From positions 18,624,680-18,688,679 of the forward strand of contig CM055901.1 of the NCBI GenBank assembly GCA_029582155.1: a DNA stretch of 64,000 nt, given 5' to 3'. The translations under genes and the position numbers were made by a program. This document shows, in pieces, positions 49,101 to 61,100 of this stretch. Position 1 is the first letter of the stretch. Each line of letters begins with the position of its first letter. The DNA comes from Panopea generosa. Lineage: Eukaryota; Mollusca; Bivalvia; Adapedonta; Hiatellidae. Below the pieces are notes generated by a model. That model was not told the DNA's origin. It did no database searches and saw only the letters and a program-made list of their open reading frames with translations.

Positions 49101-52100
49101 CCTCGTCAATTCTATGTCCAAATATGTTTGATCTTGATGCTTTATAGATTTTACCAAGAAACAAATCACAGCTGAAACGGAATGCTGTTTATAACCTGTT
49201 ATGTGTTGACAATGACATTAAACCATATTCCCTCCTCAATTTTCCACAATTGCATGGACCATTATCTAGGCTATAAGGACATGTTTACTTGTAAAACAAG
49301 TCTGTATAGCTTAATTAATATTCAAGATCAAAATTGGAAAGAGAGAAAACAGAAAAGTACAGTTAATTACCTAATTTGGTTGGTTGGTTGAATATTTAGC
49401 GTCATTTTTATGCCATCGAGGGCTAACAGACGATCAGTTAACCTAACCACTGTTTCCTGGGATTAACCAGTACTCGAGCACACCCCATCTCCGCAAGTAA
49501 CTGATAACTTTCCCACTTGAATCAGTGGTGAGAGACGAATGATAATGAGACACAATGTCGTATATCAATCATCACGGAGACTGTTGCCGGGCGGGGGATT
49601 CGAACTCACGACCCCTGGTATAAAAAGATGAATGATACAATTATAATTGAAAAGCAAAAGCTGTCTGGAAGTATGTGTAATTTATACATGATGTCAGTTG
49701 TATAAAGGGAAATTGAGGACACATGCTGTGGTCTCATATTATGTTCATTTGAGATTCTACGTAATGAAATTATGCTGCTGCTCTATCTGTAAGGTCGGAA
49801 TTCAGATGGGTTTCTGACTATATTTTTTTTAATAAGAATAAGAAGCGCTAAACAACATTTCCAAGTACATTCAAAGTACACACAGATTGCTGTTTATAAA
49901 AAATATTATTTCAACTTTGAGATCAATAATTCCCTGTATTTGTGACAGGGCTCGAATTTAAGCACTCGCCACTCGCAAAATGCAAGCTGTATTTTGAAAA
50001 TGCGAGTTGAAATTACTTAAGCTGGCATTTTTTTGCGAGTGGATTTCAAGTTTAGAAAATTACTTATTATATTCATTTTATTGATTTTTGAAAATAAACA
50101 AGTATTGTCCTGGTAAAAATAACGAGCTTTGTCAATTTTTGCTTCTCGCGCCAAATTACCCCCTAGCAGCACGATTGTCAATTCCATGTATTAAATAGTT
50201 AACATGGGAAGACTGCGTCCAATTGTTTTTGATCTTGAGTTCATTCTGCAAAAAGGAAGTAAAGTTAAAACCCGTCAACAACATAATGAGTAGACTGCGT
50301 CTAGTTTGATCGATCGCGCACTCACTCTATAAAATAAAAGTAAAGTTGAAACCCGTCAAATTTATTGTTTACATATTTTGTCAGCTGTTAAAATGGCTGA
50401 TAAAATAACATCTTTTTCTCCATTTAACCGATGAATGGAAGCGAGTCCCAACAAGAAAAAAGAGAAATAATCCTTCCGTTAATACTGTAATGAAATGGAA
50501 GCGACAGCTCAATATCACACTAGGCTATAAACTTGACAATGACAAAATGGTGTGTCATTTGTAGAAACCACCGCGATCGACAGATCATCCATAATAATTA
50601 AACTATATTACTATGATATCACAACATTTACACATGTTAAAGAATTGTCCTTGGCTAGATCTAATTTTAAAACGAACGGCCATTGGCTATATTAATTCTA
50701 TAAATAGAAATGTGTGTATGTCTCAATCTCAGTCTCTGTACACTTGTTATTGTTGAATCCATGATTCATATTTTTGTTTAGTTAAAAATGTTTATTTATG
50801 ATATATCATTGTATGCATTTATATATGGTAGTATAATAAATAACAGACAATTTTATTTTTTAAGTACTGCTTTGAAATTGAAATACCTTAACATATATAA
50901 TAACCTTGATACCATTGTCTATAAAATAAATACAAGCTAATAATGCATATATTAAATAAAACGCAGGCTTTGAAATAATTAATGGTGGGGGGATTATTTA
51001 GACATTTAGGACTACAAGTTTCTGCGAAAATTGGTTTGGCTAGTTGGTTTCAAATTTGGCCAGTTGAAATTTTAGGCACTGGCCAAAATTGCCAGTGCAC
51101 AAAAAAGTTAAATTCTAGCCCTGTTGTGATGTGTATATCATTTAATGGCTTTCTTTTTACCAAGTCATTCATTATCAAGACAAAGAAAATATTCAAACAA
51201 ACCTGTAAGCAGAGTGGTAGTGTAGTGGATAGTGTTGGCAACAGCGCTCACAGCAGAGGTTGCAATGGGTTCGAATCCCAGTTCAGCCTAATGTACTGGT
51301 TCTATCCAGGAACCGGACTCAAGAGCTGCTCATATAACCTCTGACCCGTCTTCACAATCGAGCTAAATTATTAAGTATACACTAGGGGAGATCAGTGTTA
51401 CCAAATAAATGATATTTATTAATTTTTAAATGACCTGTTTATGTATCAATGTGCCCTAAAACACTTTCATTCATTCATTTGTTCATTCGTTTTGATTTAT
51501 GAAATTTAACTGCAGATGATGAAGGTAAGCTGTTCATATAAAAAAAAAAATATATGAATGATTGAATTAATGAATGAATGGTGTTTACATCAACACAAAA
51601 ATGAAAATGATTTATGTTCTGTTTCAGATACAGCGTAACACAAAGGAAAGAGGGAGCACTGTTGAAGATTATACAAATGCCTTACAGGTAAGATTTCTCA
51701 TCAACTGTAAGGACTACACATCTCAAAATTGAATATTGATATAGAATATTTCTTCCTGTTAAATATGATGGAATTTATATTAAAATTATACTTGAATTTA
51801 CAACCTAATCTGTCTTAGATCGTAACGAGATTACATTTTTTTGTGGAGTGTGTGATGCTGTGGAAGAGCAGAGCCAGTGATGTAGATTTGATCCTCCATC
51901 CCAGTCTTTGGTTTTGTCATGGAGCAAGATGCTTTATCCATATAATTATGCTTATTATTGGTTCTACACAGGAAGATATTAAACAAAAGTTGTTTTAAGC
52001 TTGTAAGAACTTTTTCACAATAGATGTAAAGCTAGGAGTTAAAATTTAATCAGTGTTCAACTTTGTCACATCAATTAAGCAAACTTACATCTGAAGGTAT

Positions 52101-55100
52101 TTTATTTTATGATTGCATAACATTTTTCATTTTAAAAATATTGAAGTCATTCAACAATACCTGTGCATAACCGTCAACTTTCTCGGCCTTTTTTTTTCAG
52201 TTGCTGAAACAGAGATGCTGTTCCAAGGATCCGATAGATCTGGGAAATTTTCTCCTTACCAAGGGTTGGTGCAGTTTCTACACCAACGGGGACAAATGTG
52301 TTCATCATCTTGAGTTTGAGGTGGTCACCATGGGAACAGAGATTAAGGCCACACCCATTGAGCCAGTGCCGATAGTTCCCACAGCCTTGTCAAAGAATCT
52401 CTCTGGTCCAATGAGTATTAGTCACATGCAGGGAACTCCAAAAACTGGGTAAACAATTATTTGAAGAAAAAAAGTATTATAATAGCCCATAAAGCCAAAA
52501 ATAAAATGATAAAATATAATGCTGTTTGTAAAATAATTTCACAAATAATTTCAGTTGTCCAGAAAATATACAAAAACCTATCCACTTTTAAGATCCAGTG
52601 TTAGAAAAAAGGAAACAAAAACTCTTTAGGGATTTTCTGAACTGTTCTCCATTTTTTCCTTCAAAATTGGCCTTTGCAGTTGTGCATTGGCAACTAAATA
52701 ATTTAAACAAATTTGATAGTGAAAGTGTTAGACATTAGCAATAATTAACACAATATTTTTAATTTGATAATGGGGAATTGAGTGCTACCCCTGTCCATAA
52801 GTGCATCCATTTGTCAAATTGGTTATCAATCAATAAGTTCTGAAAAGATCCATGTATTTAATACAGGTCAAGTTCAATATTGGCCAACATCGTTTATTTT
52901 TAGAGCAGTTGTGGCCGTCTTTTGACGTAATTTTTGGTAAAATTTACTAACTCAAAGTGGGGGCATCCGTGTCCTATGGGCACATTCATAATTTAACAGG
53001 ATACTATGGACTCTTAGTAACTCAATTTTCAATGAATTTTGGAAACCATATGAATATTAGAAATTTAAGTTTTCCTTAACTGACCAAGCGCAGTAACATA
53101 AAGACTGGCAACTTGAATAATAAACAGATTGGGTCACAAACATTATAAACTTGTGTAGTTTTATATGCTCACTGCCTGATATATATATATACAGTATTAT
53201 ATATGGAAGAATGACAAAAAAATCTTATCAAATTTTCCTTTAAACCACATTGTAATGAGTGAGGCAGCATTGCTATTTAATCGGATTGACGTTGATCACC
53301 ACCGAGATCAATTATGTTATTTGCAACTGTTATTTACAGGTATTTGACGATGGACCATACAAGGAAGTTGTTACTGGTGCTAGAATCAGATCCTAAAGTT
53401 ATCAACCTACCTCTTGTGGGCATGTAAGTTTATTGTTACAGTAACAAACGTTAAACATGTAGCTACTGGGTTAAACGCATGTCTTGCTCACCTATGGAGT
53501 TTATATACATTTATATGATAAACTTACAATTGAATTGGTATCTAAAAGAAAGAAATTTTACCAGTTTTTAAGGTTTTGTTCAAATCTATATGCTTACAGA
53601 TATCAGTAAACTTGAGAAAAATACCTTTGTATGTGCATTTGTATTGGGTGTGAAATATTGTTTAAACCAACAAGTGCTGTGAAAGCTATATAAAAATGAA
53701 AAGTTACTGTTTTATTTTAATAGATGATAAAATGATACTTAACATGCAGTGTCTGACAGGCTCTTTCTTGTTTACATTTGTCTTCCATGAAAAATCTTAA
53801 TTTATTAATTAAAAGTAATTTAATGATTGTTTTGACTTATTATTTTATCCAGTTATAATGAATTTGTACAGAATATATAAATAGTATCTCAGTTATATAA
53901 CTTGTAACACTGCTGTTGTGATACATCAATAAAACATTCATAAGCTGAATTATTTGTTATGATCTGCATCGATAATAAAAGATATAATGCCACTATCGGG
54001 TCTCACAGTAAATGACAGGATATGATAAATATCTTACAGCTGGGTCAGTGGAGTAACATATGCCTACAGTCCATACGTATGGGCATGCTGTCTGAGATAT
54101 CTACACAATTCCTCCATACAAGACAGGTAAGAAAGTATTATTTAAAATAATTAATAGTTGTCAGTTGAAGACAGTACAAATAGCTGGTAAAAATAGGTTT
54201 TTATTTAAGTTGTTCGAATGAACCACAAATATCATTACAAACTGGTTTAATAAGTACCTGTGCGAAAAAGTCTACCTCTCACTGCTAAGTTCGTAGGTTC
54301 AAGTCCCGCTCGCTCCAAAAACTTCATGTGAAAAAGTTTCCAGTTACTTGCTGAAGGATGGTGGTTCTACTCAGTCTGGCTCAGACTGAGGTCTTCCTCC
54401 ACCAGTAAAACTGGATATGCCATATATAACCTGAAATATGTTGAAAATGGCGTTAAATCCCATTAAAAAAAAAACATTTAAAAAATCTTGACCAGAAAAA
54501 TAGAAGGTTTGATTATTACGATTTAGATGTTAATTATAACAAATTGTGTCATTATTTGTTTCCTGTATCTTTAATAAATAGTAATTAACATTGGTTATAA
54601 TGTAGCCAGGACCTTTTCACCTTATTATATAGAGGCCGATGTTTGGCTACTTCTCAATTGATAATTAATTGTTACAACATGAACTTAACAGTGTTACACT
54701 TTATTTTCCGGTTTGCTAAAGCTTTAAAAAAATTAACAATTATCCTCAGTTGTTATGGTTTTCCCAATCTTGAAGGCTCTTCCCAATTTACAGAAAAGGC
54801 CTTGGTAGCTAAATGGATTTTAATTATTATCACAAAAGGTGTCCTTATAAATTGTTTCCTGTATCTTTAATTGTAATGTAGCTAAATTGATGTTATCACA
54901 AAGGGTGGGGCTATTTGTTTCCTGTGCATCTTTAATTAATGTAGACAAGTACATGTTAATTATCTAATTATCACGAAAGGTGTGTTTTTTGTTTCCTGAT
55001 TGCCATTAATTAGCATATTATTATTTATTTGTAGAGTATGTTCCCCTCCTGACCCATTCTTGTTAGTGCTGTACAATCCAAGTCACTCAAAGCCAGAGTT

Positions 55101-58100
55101 CTATGAGTGCTCCACTGTCAGTGGTACATCCAAAATGGAGTTTGACTTCTACACTGGATATGAAGCTGTCCAGTTGAACAAGGTAATTTTTATTTCTGAC
55201 ATAAGTGAATATAAAGTTTAAAGTTAACATGATAACAATCAAATATACTTCCGATTTTTCATAGTATTTGGTCTTTGTTGTCATTTCCCACCCAAGGGGG
55301 GCAGCTAGCTCAGTTAGTAAGTTGTCTGACTGTCCTGGGCTCGTGAGTTTGAATACCTGTCTGGCCACATGTGGTCTCTATGATGATTGGTATGTGGTGA
55401 TCGGTGATAAAGTTTGGTCTACAGCCGTGATCTCCCACCCCTGAATAAGTAGAGAAATAGTCAGTGACTTGCAGAGATTAGGTGTGTCTAGTACTGGTTT
55501 ACTGACATTGCAGAGTTTGCCAGTTACTTGCCGAAGGACAGTGGTTCTACTCAGATTCCTTCTGAGATCTTCCTTCATCAATAAAACGTAATATGTCATA
55601 TATAACTTAAAATGTGTTGAAATGGCGTTAGACCCCATTAAACAAAAATGAGATGGCCAGGGATTGAACCCACGACCTTCCGCATGCGAGGCATACACTG
55701 CTTTATTGGTTGAATATTGCTGTTAATGTATATGTGTCATTACAGGGTGTGGTAAACTCTAGTGTTCCTGTGGAAGTAGACATGGAGCATGTGCAGACTG
55801 GATCTAGATATGATATGTTCAGTGCAGCCCTTCAGCAATTCTCATCACAATTGTAAGTACAGGAATATCACAAGGCATTGATATCTGTTGCTTATCTCTG
55901 CTTTAATTCATTTTACTTCCAAGCACACAAATCCCACTGTGAACTATTTCCCTCACACTTTGAAATTGGCAGTCATTTGTCCCCCGTAATGAGACTTTAT
56001 AGGTAATGTAGACTGGATATTTTTAAGAGCCATTTAATATTAATGTGACAAAGACACAAAATTTAAAACTCTTGATTGATATTTAGACAAATTATTACTT
56101 AGACATGAATTGAAACTTTTATGGTCAAACTTCCTGTATTATTTATATGTCTGTGAACAAAATACTGAATTAGTAAGTTGGTCATCCCAAAAACTCAATA
56201 CCTGCCAGATTTTATATGTAAATTGGCCTTTAAAGACAAGTTGTTGTTAAATGTAGGTTAATTTTCTCCAAAAGCATATCAATGGGAAATAACAAATGCA
56301 GCTGCTTAGCACAAGTGACTGCTTAATACAGATTGCCGCTTATGCAGGTTTGACTATATATCAATTCTTACAGGCTATTTAATAATTGATACTCCCATGA
56401 AATATTTTTAGGCAGTGGAAAGCTGTGGTTGTTGGTGAAACTTAACGGATTTGTCTGTATATTTGTAGCCAAATTCTAACTTTACTGCATAGAATATGTG
56501 TATCGTAGGCATGTTCTTATATGATTACTCATTTATTATTGAATTTGTGAATGGGTTTTTTAAAAAAAAGCATGCAAGGCTCTGCTTTAAAGCTTTAAAA
56601 CTCTGAACAGTTAAATAAATTAAAAAATAAATAAATATAACATGAATGTGAAATTATGTTTTATGATATCACTCAAAAAAGGTTATATTTACCTCTTCTT
56701 TTTTTTTGAGTTCATCTCTGTAAAGAATGAGAGAAAAAATGGTCTTTGGTATAAATGTTATTAGTAATCATCAGATATCTCTTTACTCCATATGCATTTT
56801 AATTGGACTCTTCAAAACTCAAAAGCCACACATAGTCAATTTCCATGAATAGATATATTTTACCTATTTATTCTGATAGATCAAAAAATAGTGCAGAACT
56901 GGTTCTACACTGTTTTCAAAAGCCTTCTATGTTAGAGGTGTTCAAAGTTGTCCATAAGAAGTAAACGGATATCATATATGATGTCAACAACTTAAAGGGT
57001 ACTGCATGTCAAGGTAGAAAAGCCTATATAGTGGTAAAAACACTCACAAAAATTAACAAATTTTAAATGGCATTTGCAATGTTTGTATTGACACGATGTT
57101 CTGTTAAGTTATGTAGCTTTAGCATTTTATGTACGAAAGTCGAATGATTTGGACAACACTTAGCAATGCACCAGTGAAACAACACTTGGTTAATATATGA
57201 AATATGTCATGGGTTTATTACACTACTGCACCATAAGGTACATGTATATATTTTTTAAAATCCTATCATTTACTACAGACCAGAAGATGAGAGTAGGAGA
57301 CCTGTGTCACCAGAGACTGCCAGTCATGAAGATATTACACCAAGATTACAGCCTGCACCATATCAGTCTAAAGTGAGTAATATTAATAATTATTGAAATA
57401 TTAATAATTATTGTTTTGTCAAGAACTCTGGATGGTGGAGCATCTGTCTCTCATGCTTGAGGTTCTTTGTTTTGCCTGCCAAATAGTCGCAACACATGCT
57501 GCTTATAATTAGAGAAATTAATTTTGCTGGTCATCTTGGCTTTGTGTAACTGACTTGGTGAGGTATCACTTTTTTTCTCAAGCAGACACCATCGTGATAG
57601 AGATGGAGAGCTGTTGAAGACGATATAAAACATGGTATTATATTAATTATTTACATAATTGGTATGCTTCAACTTGTTGAAAAAGTTGTTGCTTGAACTG
57701 ACCACTAGGGAGAACTGATCACCTTACAAATATTTTTGCCGGGCCCGATTAGCTCAGTCAGTGACGTATCTGACTATCAATACAGGGGTCGTGAGTTCGA
57801 ATCCCTCACCGGCAACAGTCTCTGTGATGATTGATATACGCGTTGTATCTCATTACCATTCGTCTCTCACCACTGATTCGAGTGGGAAAGTTATCAGTTA
57901 CTTGCGGAGATGGGGTGTGCTCGAGTACTGGTTAATCCCAGGAAACAGTGGATAGGTTTACTGATCTCTGTTAGCCCTCGATGGCATAAAAATGACGCTT
58001 AATATTCAATCAATCAATACAAATATTTTTAGTTTCAAAGCTTTGAACAAACAGCTGTTTAACTAGTGGCCCAACCTGTAGCTATGTATTCTAAAATACT

Positions 58101-61100
58101 GATAAGATGTTAGTAGATTAAAATTATCCAGTCTACCTATAAAGACCTCTGCTTGCCAAATACATCTTTTAGCTGCATACAGTTTTTCACCAGAATTGTA
58201 ATCAGAGTTACACAGAAATAATATTAATAAATGTTTCAGATAAATTTTATTTAATTTAATTACGGGTACTGTGTGAATTACAGCCCTTGAATTGTTGAAA
58301 GTTTTCAAAGTTTTGTCTTGTGAGCTTAAAAGTGTCTTCATTATCATTTTTGCTTTAATATATATGTAATGAAGAATTATATGTAAACAACATTAAAAGA
58401 GTTTTTTCTGTCTTGAGATGAATGTATTAGAGCCATGATTGTCCTTTTGTTTAATTCTGAATGATTCTGATCATATTACTAAATAATTGAATTTATTGAA
58501 ACAGGCATTTTATGTATATACATTTAATTATTTCAGATGATGATGGCTCAGTCTATGGTCCCAGAAGTCTCACTTTTCTTTGGAGATGAAGACACAACCT
58601 TTGTCCCCAATGTTCAGCACCCAAGAGGCAACCACCCTGGCCTCAAGCTTAACATACCAAAGTCGGAGTCTAGACTCCAGCATGTGCCAAAATCTGTTCC
58701 ACAGCATTCGTCTCCAGGAATTCAAACCAATAGTTCTATGCCAAATTCTATAAATAGTGCTCAGACTGCAAACTTGACTCAAAATGGAAATTCAACTGTT
58801 CAAAGTGTAAATAGTGTACAAAACAATTTTACTAATGTAAATTACAAGACTTCACAAAATGGTGCACCAAATCACTCGCAGGATCATGCGTATCAGCAAA
58901 AGTTAAATCCAGAGGCATTATCTACACAATATCCACCGCAGCCGACATATCTGTCATCCCAACAACATCCGCCAGTATCCGCATCTCACCATCCTATGTA
59001 TCCAACTTTTCCCACCGGACATGGGAGTCACGGCCCCAGACCCGGCTTCTGTAGCTGCCCAAGCTGTCCCAAACCGCAGCCCTATTACGGTAATGGACCA
59101 CAGAGGTTTGATGGCCCACGTGGGCAGCTCCCACCTCCTAGGCATATTTACCCCAATTATGGACCACCACCTCCCAGATTAGGAGGTCCCCAAAATGGCT
59201 ATCCACCAAACCAGCACCATTCAGGAGGTTATCAAGTGCCACCACTCAACAATATGGCCCCACCCTACCCGCTGCCTCGTAATGAATATTCTGGACCACA
59301 TATGACATCCTACGTGACCTCGCAACCGCCAAGTGGGAACCCTGCACAGATGAGCAACAGTAATCCACAGTTCAAGCTCCAGCAAGAAAATATTCCAAAT
59401 TACCTACCAAATTCTGCATCATCCAACAATATGATCCGTCCAAGTGTAGGTCAGCCAGTGAAACAGACTGGATTACCACCTGTGCCTCAAGCAAGTGGAG
59501 GTTTACCGGCGCGATCAGAAGACAGAACACTTTCCCCGAGAACCCCGGTGCCTAGTAGTGAATTCGGACAACATCAATCTAGCGGGAATCAAGGGACCGA
59601 GGTCAGAAGATCTAATACAAATTCAGACAACAGTGGAAGGTCCAGCGATGACAGTGGCCTAAGCTTTACTCCTGAGAAACACAACTCGCCCTCCACTTCT
59701 GGTCCGAAAACCTCGCAAGATGTGGCTACTCCAGCTGGGATGATAAGTACTGGGGTGAATTGGGAAAATGTGCCACCAGAGGTTTATCAATTACTCCTGC
59801 AGCAAGACAAACAATTGAAACAAATGCAGGCACAGATTGAATTCCTCACTACCCAGCAAGCCCAATCTCTGAATAACACTGCTGACAGCCAGAACAATAC
59901 CCGGCTAACAAACACATATGCTGAGAAATGTAACATTGCCACTAATACCTCTATGGGTTTTGGTGAACAAAAAGAGCAAGTTTCGGCGTGTATGCAAACA
60001 AGTCAACAAAATTCTCTACAAAATTCACGCCAATCTGATAACACACATAGAGTTTCAAATAAGGACATGTCTCGATCAAGTTCAAATGGTTCAAACAGCA
60101 GTGGCTGCGAAACCCGTACACCATTAGAGATTCGCCACCGTGGAAAGTTACCGATGAACAGCACACAGAGGGAGGATGTGGAGCTTGATATGTCCCAGGG
60201 GGAGTTGGTTGCCCTGATGAATAACATGCATGACAAGACAATAGATAGTGTACAGTCAGAGATGATAGTCGACCTTCCAAGTTTCCAGTCTTCTCCGTCA
60301 AGGTAAGAATAGAATTAAACTGTATAATCATGTGTGTGTCTCCCATTCTGAACAAAATTTTTTGATTAATGAAGGATAAATTGGGCTTGTTTTACATGTA
60401 TGGGGGAGAGGTATGATTTAATGGGGTTAACACTATTTTTAACACATGACATGTTATTTATGGCGCATTCAGTTATGTTGGTGAAGGAAAAAATCAGAAT
60501 GAATCTGAGTAAACCCCACTCCCTTCTGGTTGATATAAATTGAATAATTCAGATTATTTTCTTCAGTCTTTATATTAAAATGTAAGAATCTGAGAATGTT
60601 GTAAATTTGAAAGTCAAAGTGGGTACAACATAATGTTGTACAAAGAAATACATACCTTACTCTGGTTCCTGAATGATAAAAAAATATTGACAAATTTCAT
60701 TTCATTGATTTGAACTTCTTCAATGCTTTATTCCCTTGCAATTGTTTTTGACATATAGTTAAAAACTATATAGCATTGTTTTCTTTTGAAGGTCACCAAG
60801 GTCACAGGAATCATATTGTGATTCAAATGCATTTAACATGTCTCCACGCTCGCCAATATCTGCGAGCATGTGTGAACGTGAGCAGTCAGACAGTGAAAGC
60901 GAGGACACAGATGATGAAGGTGACAATGCTGATGAGGCAGAGAACACAGCAGGCACAGACAACACAGAATACTACAACAAACTTATGGTTAGTACAGATG
61001 CTTGAATGACTTTGTTAATGTTGAATGTACACAGCAGTGTAGTCAAGTGGTAGAGCATCTGCCTCGCATGCGGATGGTCATGGGTTTGATCCCAGACAGG

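Noticed and set aside
50982-51344. 120-codon ORF in STIL intron 4
   Set aside because: It spans the end of the hAT-type element and a SINE; its peptide comes from two unrelated repeats.
55378-55698. 106-codon minus-strand ORF in STIL intron 9
   Set aside because: Antisense to two SINE fragments; no domain.
57420-57560. Another family-B SINE in STIL intron 11
   Set aside because: Only a vague match (ggtggagcatctgtctctca); too degenerate to list as a feature.
59951-60355. 134-codon minus-strand ORF opposite STIL exon 12
   Set aside because: A shadow of the STIL coding strand with no recognisable domain.
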